The position numbers were made by a program, and so were the translations under genes. 64,000 bases of DNA from Pleionea sp. CnH1-48. GTDB taxonomy: Bacteria > Pseudomonadota > Gammaproteobacteria > Enterobacterales > Kangiellaceae. Below the pieces are notes generated by a model. That model made no database searches. It was not told the origin of the DNA and was given only the letters and a program-made list of their open reading frames with translations. The stretch is taken from contig NZ_JAMXSB010000015.1 of NCBI RefSeq assembly GCF_024124665.1, positions 116,513 to 180,512 on the forward strand. Direction: 5' to 3'. Positions within the stretch are counted from its first letter, which is position 1; the number at the start of each line of letters is the position of its first letter. Below are positions 1-8,294 of the stretch, piece after piece.

Positions 1-32
1 CACTAAACGTTTTAATTTCATTTGAACCTCCA

Positions 33-701
33 CTAAAGGTGATTTGTATTCGATACCTGAAGCACTCTGTTCAGGTACTGATTGTTTTCAATCTGGTTAT
101 CAAGAATGTAATCAACGCGCTTATTCATTTCTGCGTTATCCGATTCACGTTGCTTTAACCAGCTTGCCATCAGTGTTTGCATATCCTGGCGTCGTTCTTG
201 GCGACTATGTTCCAATAGCTCTTGCAACATGCCTTTGGTAACCGTGGCCTGAGCTAATTGCTGCTCTTCGAAACGGTTGTCGATATACCCCAGTTGTTTG
301 ATGGCTAACTCGTTAATTTTTTGATCGATATGTTGTGCTAGCTGAACCTGGCTGGCCTGTCCGCCAAAACTGATGGTCACACCTTGTTGGGTGGATACTA
401 TTTCAACTTTAAAGACGACCATTAAGATAGCTAACGCCGATGTCGCCATTGATAGCCAGGGCATCCACTCAAACGCAGTTTTACGTTTGGGAATGGCGTA
501 CTCGGTGCGGTGCCAGTCGGGCACTGGTTGCGGTTGCCATTGATGGGACCATTGGCGTACTTGCAGAGCGCTTTCGTAAACCTCGCGGCATTCTTCACAG
601 GTTTCGATGCAATGTTCGATTTCTCGATTCAGTGCCGGGTCCAGAGCGCCATCAAGATAGTCGCAAAGATGGGCTTCGACCTGTTGATGATTACATGGCA
701 T
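33..701 (-). CDS. Anti-sigma factor with zf-HC2-like zinc domain, single-pass membrane protein
   Basis: Predicted membrane anti-sigma factor that would hold the ECF sigma factor encoded just upstream. The N-terminus (residues 1-50) looks like the zf-HC2 fold: Cys3, a YLDG motif near residue 15, and a CEEC pair around residues 36-39. In the usual HxxxCxxC register the His position is Cys32, with His31 one residue off. One membrane helix lies at about residues 78-98 (WLSMATSALAILMVVF). The C-terminal 120 residues are polar and rich in Gln/Glu, probably periplasmic and helical. The start overlaps the sigma gene by 11 nt, so translation is probably coupled; a GGAG sits about 7 nt before the ATG. 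The sequence supports the anti-sigma role by family and context only. Confidence 0.85.
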   Translation of the reverse strand: MPCNHQQVEAHLCDYLDGALDPALNREIEHCIETCEECREVYESALQVRQWSHQWQPQPVPDWHRTEYAIPKRKTAFEWMPWLSMATSALAILMVVFKVEIVSTQQGVTISFGGQASQVQLAQHIDQKINELAIKQLGYIDNRFEEQQLAQATVTKGMLQELLEHSRQERRQDMQTLMASWLKQRESDNAEMNKRVDYILDNQIENNQYLNRVLQVSNTNHL

Positions 702-1251
702 TTTGGATCTCCATTTTACCTTTTAACCGTCTTAAACCTGCATAAAGGCGTGTTTTGGCGGTATTGGTTGATATGCCCAATTGGGCGGCAATATCTTCAA
801 ACGTAAAGTGCTGAAAGAACTTAAGTTCAACAACCACTCGTTGTTCTGCGCTCAACTCTCCCAACATGTGCATGATGTGCTGGTTATCGCGATCTTGCTG
901 CAAACTCTGCTGAGGCGAGCCAGAACCGGGTGTATGGTCGGTAGGCAGCTCATCAGCATTCAGTGTGGGTACTCGGTGTCGCGAGCGTAACCAGTCTGTC
1001 GACTTATTGCTGGCGATACGAAATAACCAGGTGGTAAAGCTGCTTTGTTGCCGAAAATTCGGTAAATTGCGATACACCGCAAGAAACACTTCTTGCATCA
1101 GGTCCATCGCGTCGTTTTGACTTCCGCTCATGCGCAGGCAATAGTTGTACACCTTGCCTTCATAGCGACGCACTAATTTCCCCCAGGCTCGTTGCGAACC
1201 ATTCAGTGCTTTGTCGATTAACTTTTCATCACTATCGTTGAGTAACATCAT
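691..1251 (-). CDS. ECF-type RNA polymerase sigma factor (sigma-70 family)
   Basis: Extracytoplasmic-function sigma factor of 186 residues, the usual family length. Region 2 is clear at about residues 25-95: YNYCLRMSGSQNDAMDLMQE, then FTTWLFRIASNKSTDWLR. Region 4 is clear at about residues 130-180: LSAEQRVVVELKFFQHFTFE followed by IAAQLGISTNTAKTRLYAG, a helix-turn-helix. It directs core polymerase to a regulon that cannot be identified here. It forms a two-gene unit with the downstream anti-sigma factor. Two ATG codons lie in tandem at the start; no strong ribosome binding site is visible. Confidence 0.93.
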   Translation of the reverse strand: MMLLNDSDEKLIDKALNGSQRAWGKLVRRYEGKVYNYCLRMSGSQNDAMDLMQEVFLAVYRNLPNFRQQSSFTTWLFRIASNKSTDWLRSRHRVPTLNADELPTDHTPGSGSPQQSLQQDRDNQHIMHMLGELSAEQRVVVELKFFQHFTFEDIAAQLGISTNTAKTRLYAGLRRLKGKMEIQNAM

Positions 1252-1360
1252 ATTTATGAGCGTTATTGGTCAGTAAGGCCTGTGTTCTTTACAATCTTAG
1301 TCGTAGGCCTCATTAAAAAAGTTTGCCTCTAAGCAGAATATTTTTAAGAAATATAAGGAC

Positions 1361-1420
1361 TATACCCAAAGTATTCCAAAATGCAGCTAACCCGCTGCAT
1401 TTTAATAGGCGACGGGACTG
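1361..1420 (-). repeat. Palindromic dispersed repeat, copy 1
   Basis: A 60-bp element that abuts the stop codon of the SAM hydrolase-like gene exactly. Read on the minus strand it starts CCCGTCGCCT and ends ATACTTTGGGTATA. An inner hairpin (stem 1379-1387 with 1394-1402) is followed by TTTT on the minus strand, so it may also terminate transcription. The layout matches copies at 22113-22272 and 29540-29600. Confidence 0.75.
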
Positions 1421-2206
1421 TCAGGCGGGCTGGAGGTGATTGAGCGCAATGGAGACCAGATCGCCCACTTTTAGATTAGCTTCACGGCGTATAGAGCTTT
1501 GATAAACCGCCAGTTCGATTTGTTGATCGCTGTTAATTAATGCCAGACGACCGTGGGCAGGTGCGGCACAATAATGTTGGCAGAGCGGAAAATTGAGTGA
1601 CTGGCATTGTATTTCTAATGGCTGATTTTTAGGAATGTCGCTGGCAAAAATATTGGTAATGGCATTACCGAAGTGATCAAAAGCAACCACCTGACCGATA
1701 AGTGAGTTGCCGACTAATTCTGCTTCGGGATAAACCAACTCGTGAATGTGCAGCAAGGGATCGGCCATTTTTTCGATAGGGGTACCCTGAGCCAGCTGAG
1801 CTGCTGCTGGAGCAAATAACGCCAGCCCATCAAAACTATCGTGCTTTTGCCACCATTGGGTATGGCTGCGCAAGGCGTACGCCTGGCATTCTTTGTATTC
1901 TTTGGCTGCAAATGAAAGCACGCCGTTATCTGGCCCTACTAGCCAATGACTATCACACTTCAAGGCTAGCGCTTTGCGCTCAGAACCAACACCGGGATCA
2001 ACCACCACCAGATGAATACTATTGTCTGGGTAGTGCTGGGTGTAGCGTTGTGCGGCCATTGCGGCTTGCCAAACATTTTGTGGCGCAACATCGTGAGCGA
2101 CATCATGAATTTGAAATCCATGAGTATGGCTGAGCAGATAGCCCTTCATACAGGCAACGTAACCATCGCGATGCCCAAAATCCGTCATTAACGTGATATG
2201 CCCCAT
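1421..2206 (-). CDS. SAM hydroxide adenosyltransferase / SAM hydrolase family (DUF62)
   Basis: Member of the DUF62/fluorinase-like family, which typically hydrolyses S-adenosylmethionine to adenosine and methionine using an activated water. Signature segments are MGHITLMTDFGHRDGYVACM at the N-terminus, VVVDPGVGSERK near residue 70, VGPDNGVLSF near residue 90, and IGQVVAFDHFGNAITNI near residue 190. The chosen ATG at 2206 has GGGGAGAA six nt upstream and begins at the conserved GHITLMTDFG; an upstream Met at 2236 is less likely. About 262 residues, as in the family. It is a single gene followed directly by a palindromic repeat. Physiological role unknown. Confidence 0.88.
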   Translation of the reverse strand: MGHITLMTDFGHRDGYVACMKGYLLSHTHGFQIHDVAHDVAPQNVWQAAMAAQRYTQHYPDNSIHLVVVDPGVGSERKALALKCDSHWLVGPDNGVLSFAAKEYKECQAYALRSHTQWWQKHDSFDGLALFAPAAAQLAQGTPIEKMADPLLHIHELVYPEAELVGNSLIGQVVAFDHFGNAITNIFASDIPKNQPLEIQCQSLNFPLCQHYCAAPAHGRLALINSDQQIELAVYQSSIRREANLKVGDLVSIALNHLQPA

Positions 2207-2367
2207 TGCGTTCTCCCCAAAACTGACTGCTTGCACTGAGTGATATGATGAAAGTGCAATATCTCAACAGGTTAGAGTCTTTTCGCGTAAAAACGCGACT
2301 ATAACGACTTTATTTTAATCATAACCCAGTGTTATATTTTCTTTTAGACCAATAATAGGGGGAGATT

Positions 2368-2838
2368 ATGAAAAGCGCTACACAATGGTTTCAAGAGTAT
2401 GGCGAGAGCCACCAGAATAAAACCAATAAATTAATCCATTGGCTGTGTGTACCTGCGATTTTCTGGAGCGTTGCTTTGATGTTGTGGGATGTGCCTCAGC
2501 CGTCCTGGATGGCCGAGTACGCTTGGTTGAATTGGGCGACTTTGACGTTAGCTTTTGTGATGATTTTTTATACGCTCATGTCACTGAGTTTAAGTATTGG
2601 TATGTTGCTATTTTCTGTCCTTGTTATGTGGGCTTGTGCAGCATTACAGTCGATATCTCCTATTCCACTGTGGCAAGTTGGCGTGGGTATTTTTGTGGTG
2701 GCGTGGATTCTTCAGTTTATTGGTCATCATATCGAAGGCAAAAAGCCTTCTTTCTTTCAGGATATTTTCTTTTTGTTGATTGGTCCTGCTTGGTTGATGG
2801 GATTTGTTTATCAAAAGCTGGGCATCTCTTATCGCTAA
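2368..2838 (+). CDS. DUF962 / Mpo1-like membrane protein
   Basis: 156-residue integral membrane protein of the DUF962 (YGL010w/Mpo1-like) family. The conserved start WFQEYGESHQNKTNKLIHW and the later GHHIEGKKPSF segment (about residues 119-129) contain the His residues that bind iron in yeast Mpo1, a dioxygenase for 2-hydroxy fatty acids. Four or five hydrophobic segments fill the rest. An Mpo1-like activity is an inference from these His motifs; bacterial members are little studied. The ATG has AGGGGGAG upstream (2356-2363). It is monocistronic, ended by a hairpin at 2858-2884. Confidence 0.85.
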   Translation: MKSATQWFQEYGESHQNKTNKLIHWLCVPAIFWSVALMLWDVPQPSWMAEYAWLNWATLTLAFVMIFYTLMSLSLSIGMLLFSVLVMWACAALQSISPIPLWQVGVGIFVVAWILQFIGHHIEGKKPSFFQDIFFLLIGPAWLMGFVYQKLGISYR

Positions 2839-2857
2839 TTTTTGACGGGCGTTTAGT

Positions 2858-2884
2858 AAGGTCAAGATTCTTACTTGGCCTTTT
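2858..2884 (+). terminator. Rho-independent terminator after the DUF962 gene
   Basis: Stem AAGGTCAAG / CTTGGCCTT with a 7-nt loop, followed by T's, 20 nt after the DUF962 stop codon. Confidence 0.8.
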
Positions 2885-3325
2885 AATGTGGTAAATTGAC
2901 GCAGATGCATCGATATCCGAGTAGTGGCGATAGACTCCACGCGAGATAGTTTGTAAACTGCGTGCTGATTTAGGATTTCATACCTTGCCACTTACGTTGG
3001 CTATCATGTGGTTTATCCTTTTACTAATCTCGTAGATCAATATATTGCCTTCAGATCCGTGTTATCTGTAAGACGTGTGGAGATTAGCATTAAGACTGGC
3101 TTGTCTAGAACAGCATCTCTTAGTGAGAGTGCTTTGTCGCTTTAAAACAAAATGTTTACACCGCAACTTTTGTTTCAAACCGTGTCTTAATGACCATCTG
3201 GCTCTATGTCTTAGAGCTATTTTGGGCTATGTTTTAGGTACGTTGGCGGTGATTTTGCGCTCTTATATTTTATGTGTTGTCGCATTCAGTGTGTTAATAA
3301 GTGATCGTCAAAAGGGAGGCGATGA
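2885..3325. other. Intergenic region without a supported gene
   Basis: About 440 bp upstream of the FHA gene. The only long frame (3075-3332, plus strand, GTG start) has an odd Leu/Cys/Arg-rich translation and runs through the ribosome binding site of the FHA gene, so I do not call it. The promoter of the FHA gene is probably here but no convincing -35/-10 pair was found. Confidence 0.5.
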
Positions 3326-4543
3326 ATGTTAAAATTGCAGTTTGTGGATCAGTCGAAGCCTGATTTGTGGTTGGTCGATCCGCTATTAAAAGTAGGTAGT
3401 GATGCCTCCTGCAATATAGTGATTAATGAAGACGGCGTTGAGCCTTTTCATTTTGAGCTTCATGTTAATGATCAGGTAGTCACGCTTAAGCATAAGGCGC
3501 AAAATCGCAGTACTTATGTTAACGACTCCCTCGTACCTCTTGATCAAGAATTAAAACCTTGGGATGTGATTCGTGTTGGCTCCGTGCAAATGCGTCTGAT
3601 AGACCCATTGTTGAATCGTAGTCCTATCAAGTCCGCTGTCCGTCAAGAAACCGTAGTGCGTCCCGCCATTAGCGATTGGTTGCTGCAAGCTCAAACGTCA
3701 CCATACAACGGTCAGTTGTTTCCAGTTAATGAAAGTCTGGTGATTGGGCGAGATCATGAATGCGATATTTCCGTTCCGTTGCAGCATGTATCTCGACGTC
3801 ATGCTCGCGTGTACATAAACAATGGACAGCTATATCTTGAAGATATGGGCTCGTCTAATGGAACTTATGTGGATGGTAAGAAAGTCGACTCTATGCCTCT
3901 GAATGATGGAGATGAATTTACGGTCGATAAGTTTTCTTTTAAGGTGTTATTTGCTGGTGATATCAATCCGGCCAGCCATCATCCTTCTTTTAGCTCCAGC
4001 ACTGAAAAAAAGGCAGCAGCTAAGCGCCCTCAGACTCAAATTAGAGGGGCGAAAGACGCACCTAAAATGAAACCAGAACTCGCAGCAACCCGCCGTTATA
4101 ACACACCACCTGTGATGGATATTCCTACGGATCCTACGCCTGCGTTTTTGCACGGCAAATCACAGTCGCTACGGGGTAAGGTTTATCAGCTCAATCCAGA
4201 AGGTAATGCTGTTGGACGTATGCTAGGCCATCACCTTTCGCGGGATGAAACCAGTGTGTCGGCACGTCATATCGATATTTTTAAAGAAGGCACCCGTTGG
4301 CATATCAAAAACAATGGAGCCGCTAATGGCCTGTTGATTAACGGCAGAATGGCAACCTCGGCTACCTTGACTGATGGTGACGAGATTATCGTGGGTGGCA
4401 TGGAGCTGGTTTTTCAGGGAATTGGAAACAAACCGCGAGTACTTTTTGAAGAAGAAGAGGGCAATACGGCCATGATTCTAAAAGTATCAGGTATCTTTCT
4501 GGCTGTTGTCGGTGTACTTGTCGCCATTATGTGGCTGCGCTGA
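3326..4543 (+). CDS. Triple FHA-domain protein with C-terminal membrane anchor
   Basis: 405 residues with three forkhead-associated domains, which bind phosphothreonine. FHA1 (about 18-90) is degenerate: it has VGSDASCNI instead of GR and FHFEL instead of SRxH. FHA2 (about 135-210) is canonical, with IGRDHECDI, SRRHARV and SSNGTYV. FHA3 (about 290-365) keeps GR, SARH and NG. An Ala/Lys/Pro-rich linker (about 215-275) joins FHA2 to FHA3. The last 20 residues (ILKVSGIFLAVVGVLVAIMW) form a tail anchor, so the FHA domains face the cytoplasm. A GGGAGG site precedes the ATG. The gene converges on a Ser/Thr kinase gene 52 bp away, an obvious candidate partner. Confidence 0.9.
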   Translation: MLKLQFVDQSKPDLWLVDPLLKVGSDASCNIVINEDGVEPFHFELHVNDQVVTLKHKAQNRSTYVNDSLVPLDQELKPWDVIRVGSVQMRLIDPLLNRSPIKSAVRQETVVRPAISDWLLQAQTSPYNGQLFPVNESLVIGRDHECDISVPLQHVSRRHARVYINNGQLYLEDMGSSNGTYVDGKKVDSMPLNDGDEFTVDKFSFKVLFAGDINPASHHPSFSSSTEKKAAAKRPQTQIRGAKDAPKMKPELAATRRYNTPPVMDIPTDPTPAFLHGKSQSLRGKVYQLNPEGNAVGRMLGHHLSRDETSVSARHIDIFKEGTRWHIKNNGAANGLLINGRMATSATLTDGDEIIVGGMELVFQGIGNKPRVLFEEEEGNTAMILKVSGIFLAVVGVLVAIMWLR

Positions 4544-4595
4544 TCCTTCTTAAACGAGTTATCACCTTCATACTGTACAAGGCATTAGCTTAATC

Positions 4596-6350
4596 TTAAG
4601 TTGATGCCTCGTTGAGTTCTGTGGCCAACAATTGCAACCATTCACTGAGCGTTTGTAGTAGCAGTTGTTTGAGCTCTGGAAAAAACCAGTGGATCTGCAA
4701 ATAGGTAACAACAACGGCCACCAGCAAAATAAAAAATCCTTGTTTTAACCAATACCCTAATGAACGTTTGGCCGTGGGCACTCGCTTTGTGAGCGATTTT
4801 GCCTTAGGTTTCAGCTGACTTTTTGGTGAAGCTGACAGTTTATCAAGTTCACTAATGACTTCTGCCATTTGTTGATATCGATAGGCGGGGTCGAGTGCCA
4901 ACATTTTTAATAGTAGTTGTTGTAAGACCTGAGGTAGCTCACTGTAAGATTCTTTCCAGGATACGTGAGTGTTCTTCCAGGTGAGATGCTCCCCGCACAG
5001 CATGTGATAAAAAATGGCTCCTAGCGAAAAGACATCCAGTGCAGGTGACGGGGCTTCTGTTTTTTGCGGTCGATACCAGTTTTCTGCTTCTATGGTGTCT
5101 TGATAGTGCTCTGATTGGCCAAAGTCTGTGACTTTGACTTCGCCAGTTTGATCGAAAAGCAGATTACTGGGGCGTAAATTGCCATGTATTATTCGATTTT
5201 GATGCGCAAACTGAAGCGCCAGGCAGATTTTTCTGGCAATAGGAAAGAAGTTTTCTGGCGCGAAAGGCGTAAGCAGGCGATCTGATAAAGAGCCTCCATC
5301 CATGTGCTCCATAACAATGATAAAAGATCTTTGGTTGCTGGCTGTACCGTGAATATGAATGATATTGGGATGCTTTAGGTTACTGAGTAGTTTTGCTTCT
5401 TTGAGTCCGGAGTTATCCTGATTACGTTTTTTGATAACGATCAAGTGATGGTTTTTTTGTTTCTCGTATAAATAGACACTGCTGTAGGAAGTTTCTTTTA
5501 TCACATCCAGTAGCAGAAAGTTTTTGCTCAGAGAAGATAAATCTCGTTCTGCTTCGGCTTTTTGACTGATGGCCAGATGAGCACCTTTTAGCAACTGCAA
5601 AAAAATCTGCTCGATGACGCTGGCCGACGAAGGTCGGAGATCACTCTGTGTCTGGACGCAGCTGGAAACAATTTTGCCGATGGTTTTATTCAGTTTAGGA
5701 TGCTGGTGCAAAGTGGCTACATCAAACTCTTGAGAAAAATCTTCACTAAACACCTCATACATTAAGATCCCCAGCGAATAAATATCACTCAAAATAGAGG
5801 CTGCGGCAGAATTCGTTTTAACTTCTGGTGCCATGTAGCCGGCGGTGCCAAGAACTTGTTTGGATTCGTCGATACCGAGATTGTCTTGACAAAAACTCGC
5901 TATCCCAAAGTCCAGAATACGCGCATTGTTTTCTTCATCGATGATGATATTCGCGGGCTTGATATCACGGTGAACAATGCCATTGCGATGGGCATAGGCA
6001 AGCCCTTTGCAAATTTGGATAATATATTGGATTTTCTCGCTGGTAGACAGCGGCTTGTCCTGAACCAGATCATGAAGTGTGGTGCCTTTTACATACTCCA
6101 TAATAAAGTAAGGTTTGCCGTCGGCAGTGATGCCTTTGTCTATGATATGGATGATTTTGGGATGATTGAGTTGAGCAACAATTAATGGTTCATTGGCAAA
6201 CAATTCTCGCGCTAAGGGATGATGTAGCAGATTTTCAGACAGGAACTTAACCGCTACTTCACGTTTTAGCGACAGTTGCTCAGCCCGATACACAGACGCC
6301 ATACCGCCCTGGTCAATAAGATCGCCTATTTGGTAGCCTGGTATTTCCAT
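4596..6350 (-). CDS. Membrane-anchored Ser/Thr kinase with a second, pseudokinase domain
   Basis: 584 residues with two Hanks-type kinase domains in tandem. Domain 1 (about 5-260) is complete: Gly-loop DQGGMASVY, VAVKF lysine, HRDIKPAN with His127/Asp129, LDFGIA, GTAGYMAPE. Domain 2 (about 277-510) has no Gly-rich loop (KETSYSSVY), keeps a lysine (VIKK) and DFG (VTDFGQ), but its HRD motif is His389-Gly390-Asn391 (IIHGNLRPSN), so the catalytic base is missing. A basic linker leads to one membrane helix at about 535-557 and a short C-terminal tail, so both kinase domains are cytoplasmic. It faces the triple-FHA gene in a convergent pair. Domain 2 may regulate domain 1 or act as a scaffold; that is inference. 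Confidence 0.92.
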   Translation of the reverse strand: MEIPGYQIGDLIDQGGMASVYRAEQLSLKREVAVKFLSENLLHHPLARELFANEPLIVAQLNHPKIIHIIDKGITADGKPYFIMEYVKGTTLHDLVQDKPLSTSEKIQYIIQICKGLAYAHRNGIVHRDIKPANIIIDEENNARILDFGIASFCQDNLGIDESKQVLGTAGYMAPEVKTNSAAASILSDIYSLGILMYEVFSEDFSQEFDVATLHQHPKLNKTIGKIVSSCVQTQSDLRPSSASVIEQIFLQLLKGAHLAISQKAEAERDLSSLSKNFLLLDVIKETSYSSVYLYEKQKNHHLIVIKKRNQDNSGLKEAKLLSNLKHPNIIHIHGTASNQRSFIIVMEHMDGGSLSDRLLTPFAPENFFPIARKICLALQFAHQNRIIHGNLRPSNLLFDQTGEVKVTDFGQSEHYQDTIEAENWYRPQKTEAPSPALDVFSLGAIFYHMLCGEHLTWKNTHVSWKESYSELPQVLQQLLLKMLALDPAYRYQQMAEVISELDKLSASPKSQLKPKAKSLTKRVPTAKRSLGYWLKQGFFILLVAVVVTYLQIHWFFPELKQLLLQTLSEWLQLLATELNEAST

Positions 6351-6551
6351 TTCAGACCTTATGCGCGAAGGAAGGCTGGTGTTCTGGCTACGAACATCAA
6401 AAGCTTAAGGCATATATGCATCGAGCGGCTCATCCAGATCTTGATAGTCGATGTTAAAAGTAGAACCTACCGACTTGATTCTTCTAATTATTAATATGTT
6501 TATCAGTGTAGCAGCTGGATGAGCAAGTGCTTAATTTTACCTTGGTTCAGG

Positions 6552-7508
6552 TTACCTGGAGCTCGCTTTGGGTAAGAAGTTTTCTGCCATCATGCAGCGT
6601 AAGCTACCTCCACCAATAAATTCAATGGTAGGAATAGGGCAGGCCACGACTGTTCCATAAGATTGCAATTGCTGTTGTTGAGAAGGGGTAAAGTGATTCC
6701 AGGCCGTTTGCGACATGGCGATAACAGCTTCGCCCTGATGATTTTTAACTTCCAGAATATTGCCGCAAAAGCCCTCTTCCATTTGCTTGAAGCTAATGTC
6801 GATCAGTATTTTGCCACTTTCAGCAATAGCTCTAGTGACTGTTTCTCGTTGATCAGCAGCTATACTTTCCAGGCAGATCACAACAAACTGGCTACCAACG
6901 CTCATCATGACATTGGTATGGTAGATAGGAATTTGATGAGAGCTTGTGGATTGAAAAGAAACACTGCGCCAATCATATTGCTGGCAATATTCAGCTAAAA
7001 CGTTGCCATCACAACGCTCAGACAAAGCTGCATAAACAATACGATTGGGATGATCGAATACCAAAACCCCCGTTCCTTCAAGAGCAAGAGGTGTGTGAGG
7101 AGTGGCAAAATCAATATGTTCCGGTTGTTGGTAGCCTGCTTGAGTGACTAACTCACTTAATAAATTGGGTGCTATCTCTCGTTGACGATTCAGGGTTTTC
7201 ATTGGATAGGTGATGAGCTTGCCATCCACTGTGGTCGTGAACCAGTTATTGGGAAAAACCGCATCCGGTAGAGCATGTTCGCTTTGTTGTTTTAACTCGA
7301 GTATTTCTACCCCTGCCTTTTGAAGTTTGGCTACTGCCGCTTCAAATTCTGTTAGAGCGGTTTGTTTAATCAGTTCTGCCGAGGTTTCTGGACGGTGTTG
7401 AAATTCGTTGTCGGTACCTGTTTCGTCGTTATAACCGAAATCGTCAGGTCGGCACATAATAATGCTGTGGGTGGTTTGTTGGCTCATAGATTTATTCGAT
7501 AGTTGCAA
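6552..7508 (-). CDS. ctlX: Amidinotransferase-fold hydrolase, CtlX-like
   Basis: 318 residues of the pentein (guanidine-modifying) superfamily, closest in pattern to citrulline-utilisation hydrolase CtlX. Visible motifs are MCRPDDFGYN near the N-terminus, PDAVFPNNWF at about 82-91, the EGTGVLVFDH segment with the acidic residue, the H of YHTNVMM, and the C-terminal GGGSLRCMMAENF, which carries the catalytic Cys. A second in-frame ATG at 7487 (MSQQTTHS) is as likely a start as 7508; neither has a strong ribosome binding site. Specific substrate (citrulline, arginine or a dimethylarginine) cannot be decided from sequence. It is a single gene, insulated upstream by a terminator. Confidence 0.85.
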   Translation of the reverse strand: MQLSNKSMSQQTTHSIIMCRPDDFGYNDETGTDNEFQHRPETSAELIKQTALTEFEAAVAKLQKAGVEILELKQQSEHALPDAVFPNNWFTTTVDGKLITYPMKTLNRQREIAPNLLSELVTQAGYQQPEHIDFATPHTPLALEGTGVLVFDHPNRIVYAALSERCDGNVLAEYCQQYDWRSVSFQSTSSHQIPIYHTNVMMSVGSQFVVICLESIAADQRETVTRAIAESGKILIDISFKQMEEGFCGNILEVKNHQGEAVIAMSQTAWNHFTPSQQQQLQSYGTVVACPIPTIEFIGGGSLRCMMAENFLPKASSR

Positions 7509-7583
7509 TCAAAGTTAATTGCGCCGATTTAACCATTGCACACAGGTTGTGTCAAAAGAGAGGTTAGAGGATTTTTTCAAGGC

Positions 7584-7612
7584 AAAAAAAAAGGCTTGCG
7601 GGGGCAAGCCTT
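7584..7612 (-). terminator. Rho-independent terminator of the small secreted protein gene
   Basis: On the minus strand a perfect 9-bp stem (AAGGCTTGC / GCAAGCCTT, loop of 4) is followed by nine T's. It lies about 150 nt downstream of the gene at 7761-8048, leaving a long 3' untranslated region that also contains a second hairpin (GAAGGGGA / TCCCCTTC, about 7717-7741). Confidence 0.9.
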
Positions 7613-7760
7613 ATTAGCAACAGCAGAGACAGATAGGACCTATAAGGGGTAGGAGGTGCTCTGGCCTCGCTAACAAATCACTGTTGGGACAGATAAGTTT
7701 GAGCTACTCACTCAGCGAAGGGGAATCTCTCGATCCCCTTCAAAAAACCAGGGTTGGCAG

Positions 7761-8048
7761 TTAATCTGCCAGTTGGCGCTCCGCGCCGTTTGCCAGGCTA
7801 GCCTGACTTGATAACGTTTTGTCAGCTTTGACAAAGGTTACCGATTTGAGCATCTGAGCTTGAAACTCTTCACGAGCTTGCTTTAAAAACTCAGATACAC
7901 CTTGTAACGCTTGAGCTTTTTGGATTGAAAAGCCCATTTCGATGTTAGATTCAAACGCTAACTTGTTATCTAACTCGGTTGCTTGCGTATTTAATGTCAC
8001 GCCAGACATTATCGCCAATGCGAATAAAACACTTGCAGACTGTTTCAT
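7761..8048 (-). CDS. Small secreted protein of unknown function
   Basis: 95 residues. The first 23 form a clear Sec signal peptide (basic MKQ, hydrophobic core, cleavage near TQATE). The mature part is about 70 residues, polar, mostly helical in appearance, with no Cys and no recognised domain. A GAGGA site 7 nt before the ATG and a strong downstream terminator support a real, separately expressed gene. It is divergent from the LysR regulator gene, so it may be its target, but nothing in the sequence proves that. Confidence 0.7.
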   Translation of the reverse strand: MKQSASVLFALAIMSGVTLNTQATELDNKLAFESNIEMGFSIQKAQALQGVSEFLKQAREEFQAQMLKSVTFVKADKTLSSQASLANGAERQLAD

Positions 8049-8294
8049 ATTGACGTCCTCATTCCGTCGAATTGATAGAGATTGCGCTAGTTACTTAAAC
8101 GAAAACCTTTACTTTTTCGTTGACCCGCCAATTTAGCTAAGGTCAAAAGTGTGAAACCTAAACAGCGGACACGCGTCAAACAGAATGTTTATCCCTGTGT
8201 CTCTCGGCTTCGGGGCGTATATTAGTGATCGTGGTGCATTTATTCAAACGATCATTTATAATGTTTCAGATTAGAAAAACTAATGTAAAAGACA

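Noticed and set aside
3075..3332. 85-residue frame upstream of the FHA gene
   Set aside because: GTG start, odd Leu/Cys/Arg-rich composition, no ribosome binding site, and it runs through the start of the real FHA gene.
7717..7741. Second terminator for the small secreted protein gene
   Set aside because: The hairpin is good but the T-run is on the wrong side for minus-strand transcription; the hairpin at 7584-7612 fits much better.
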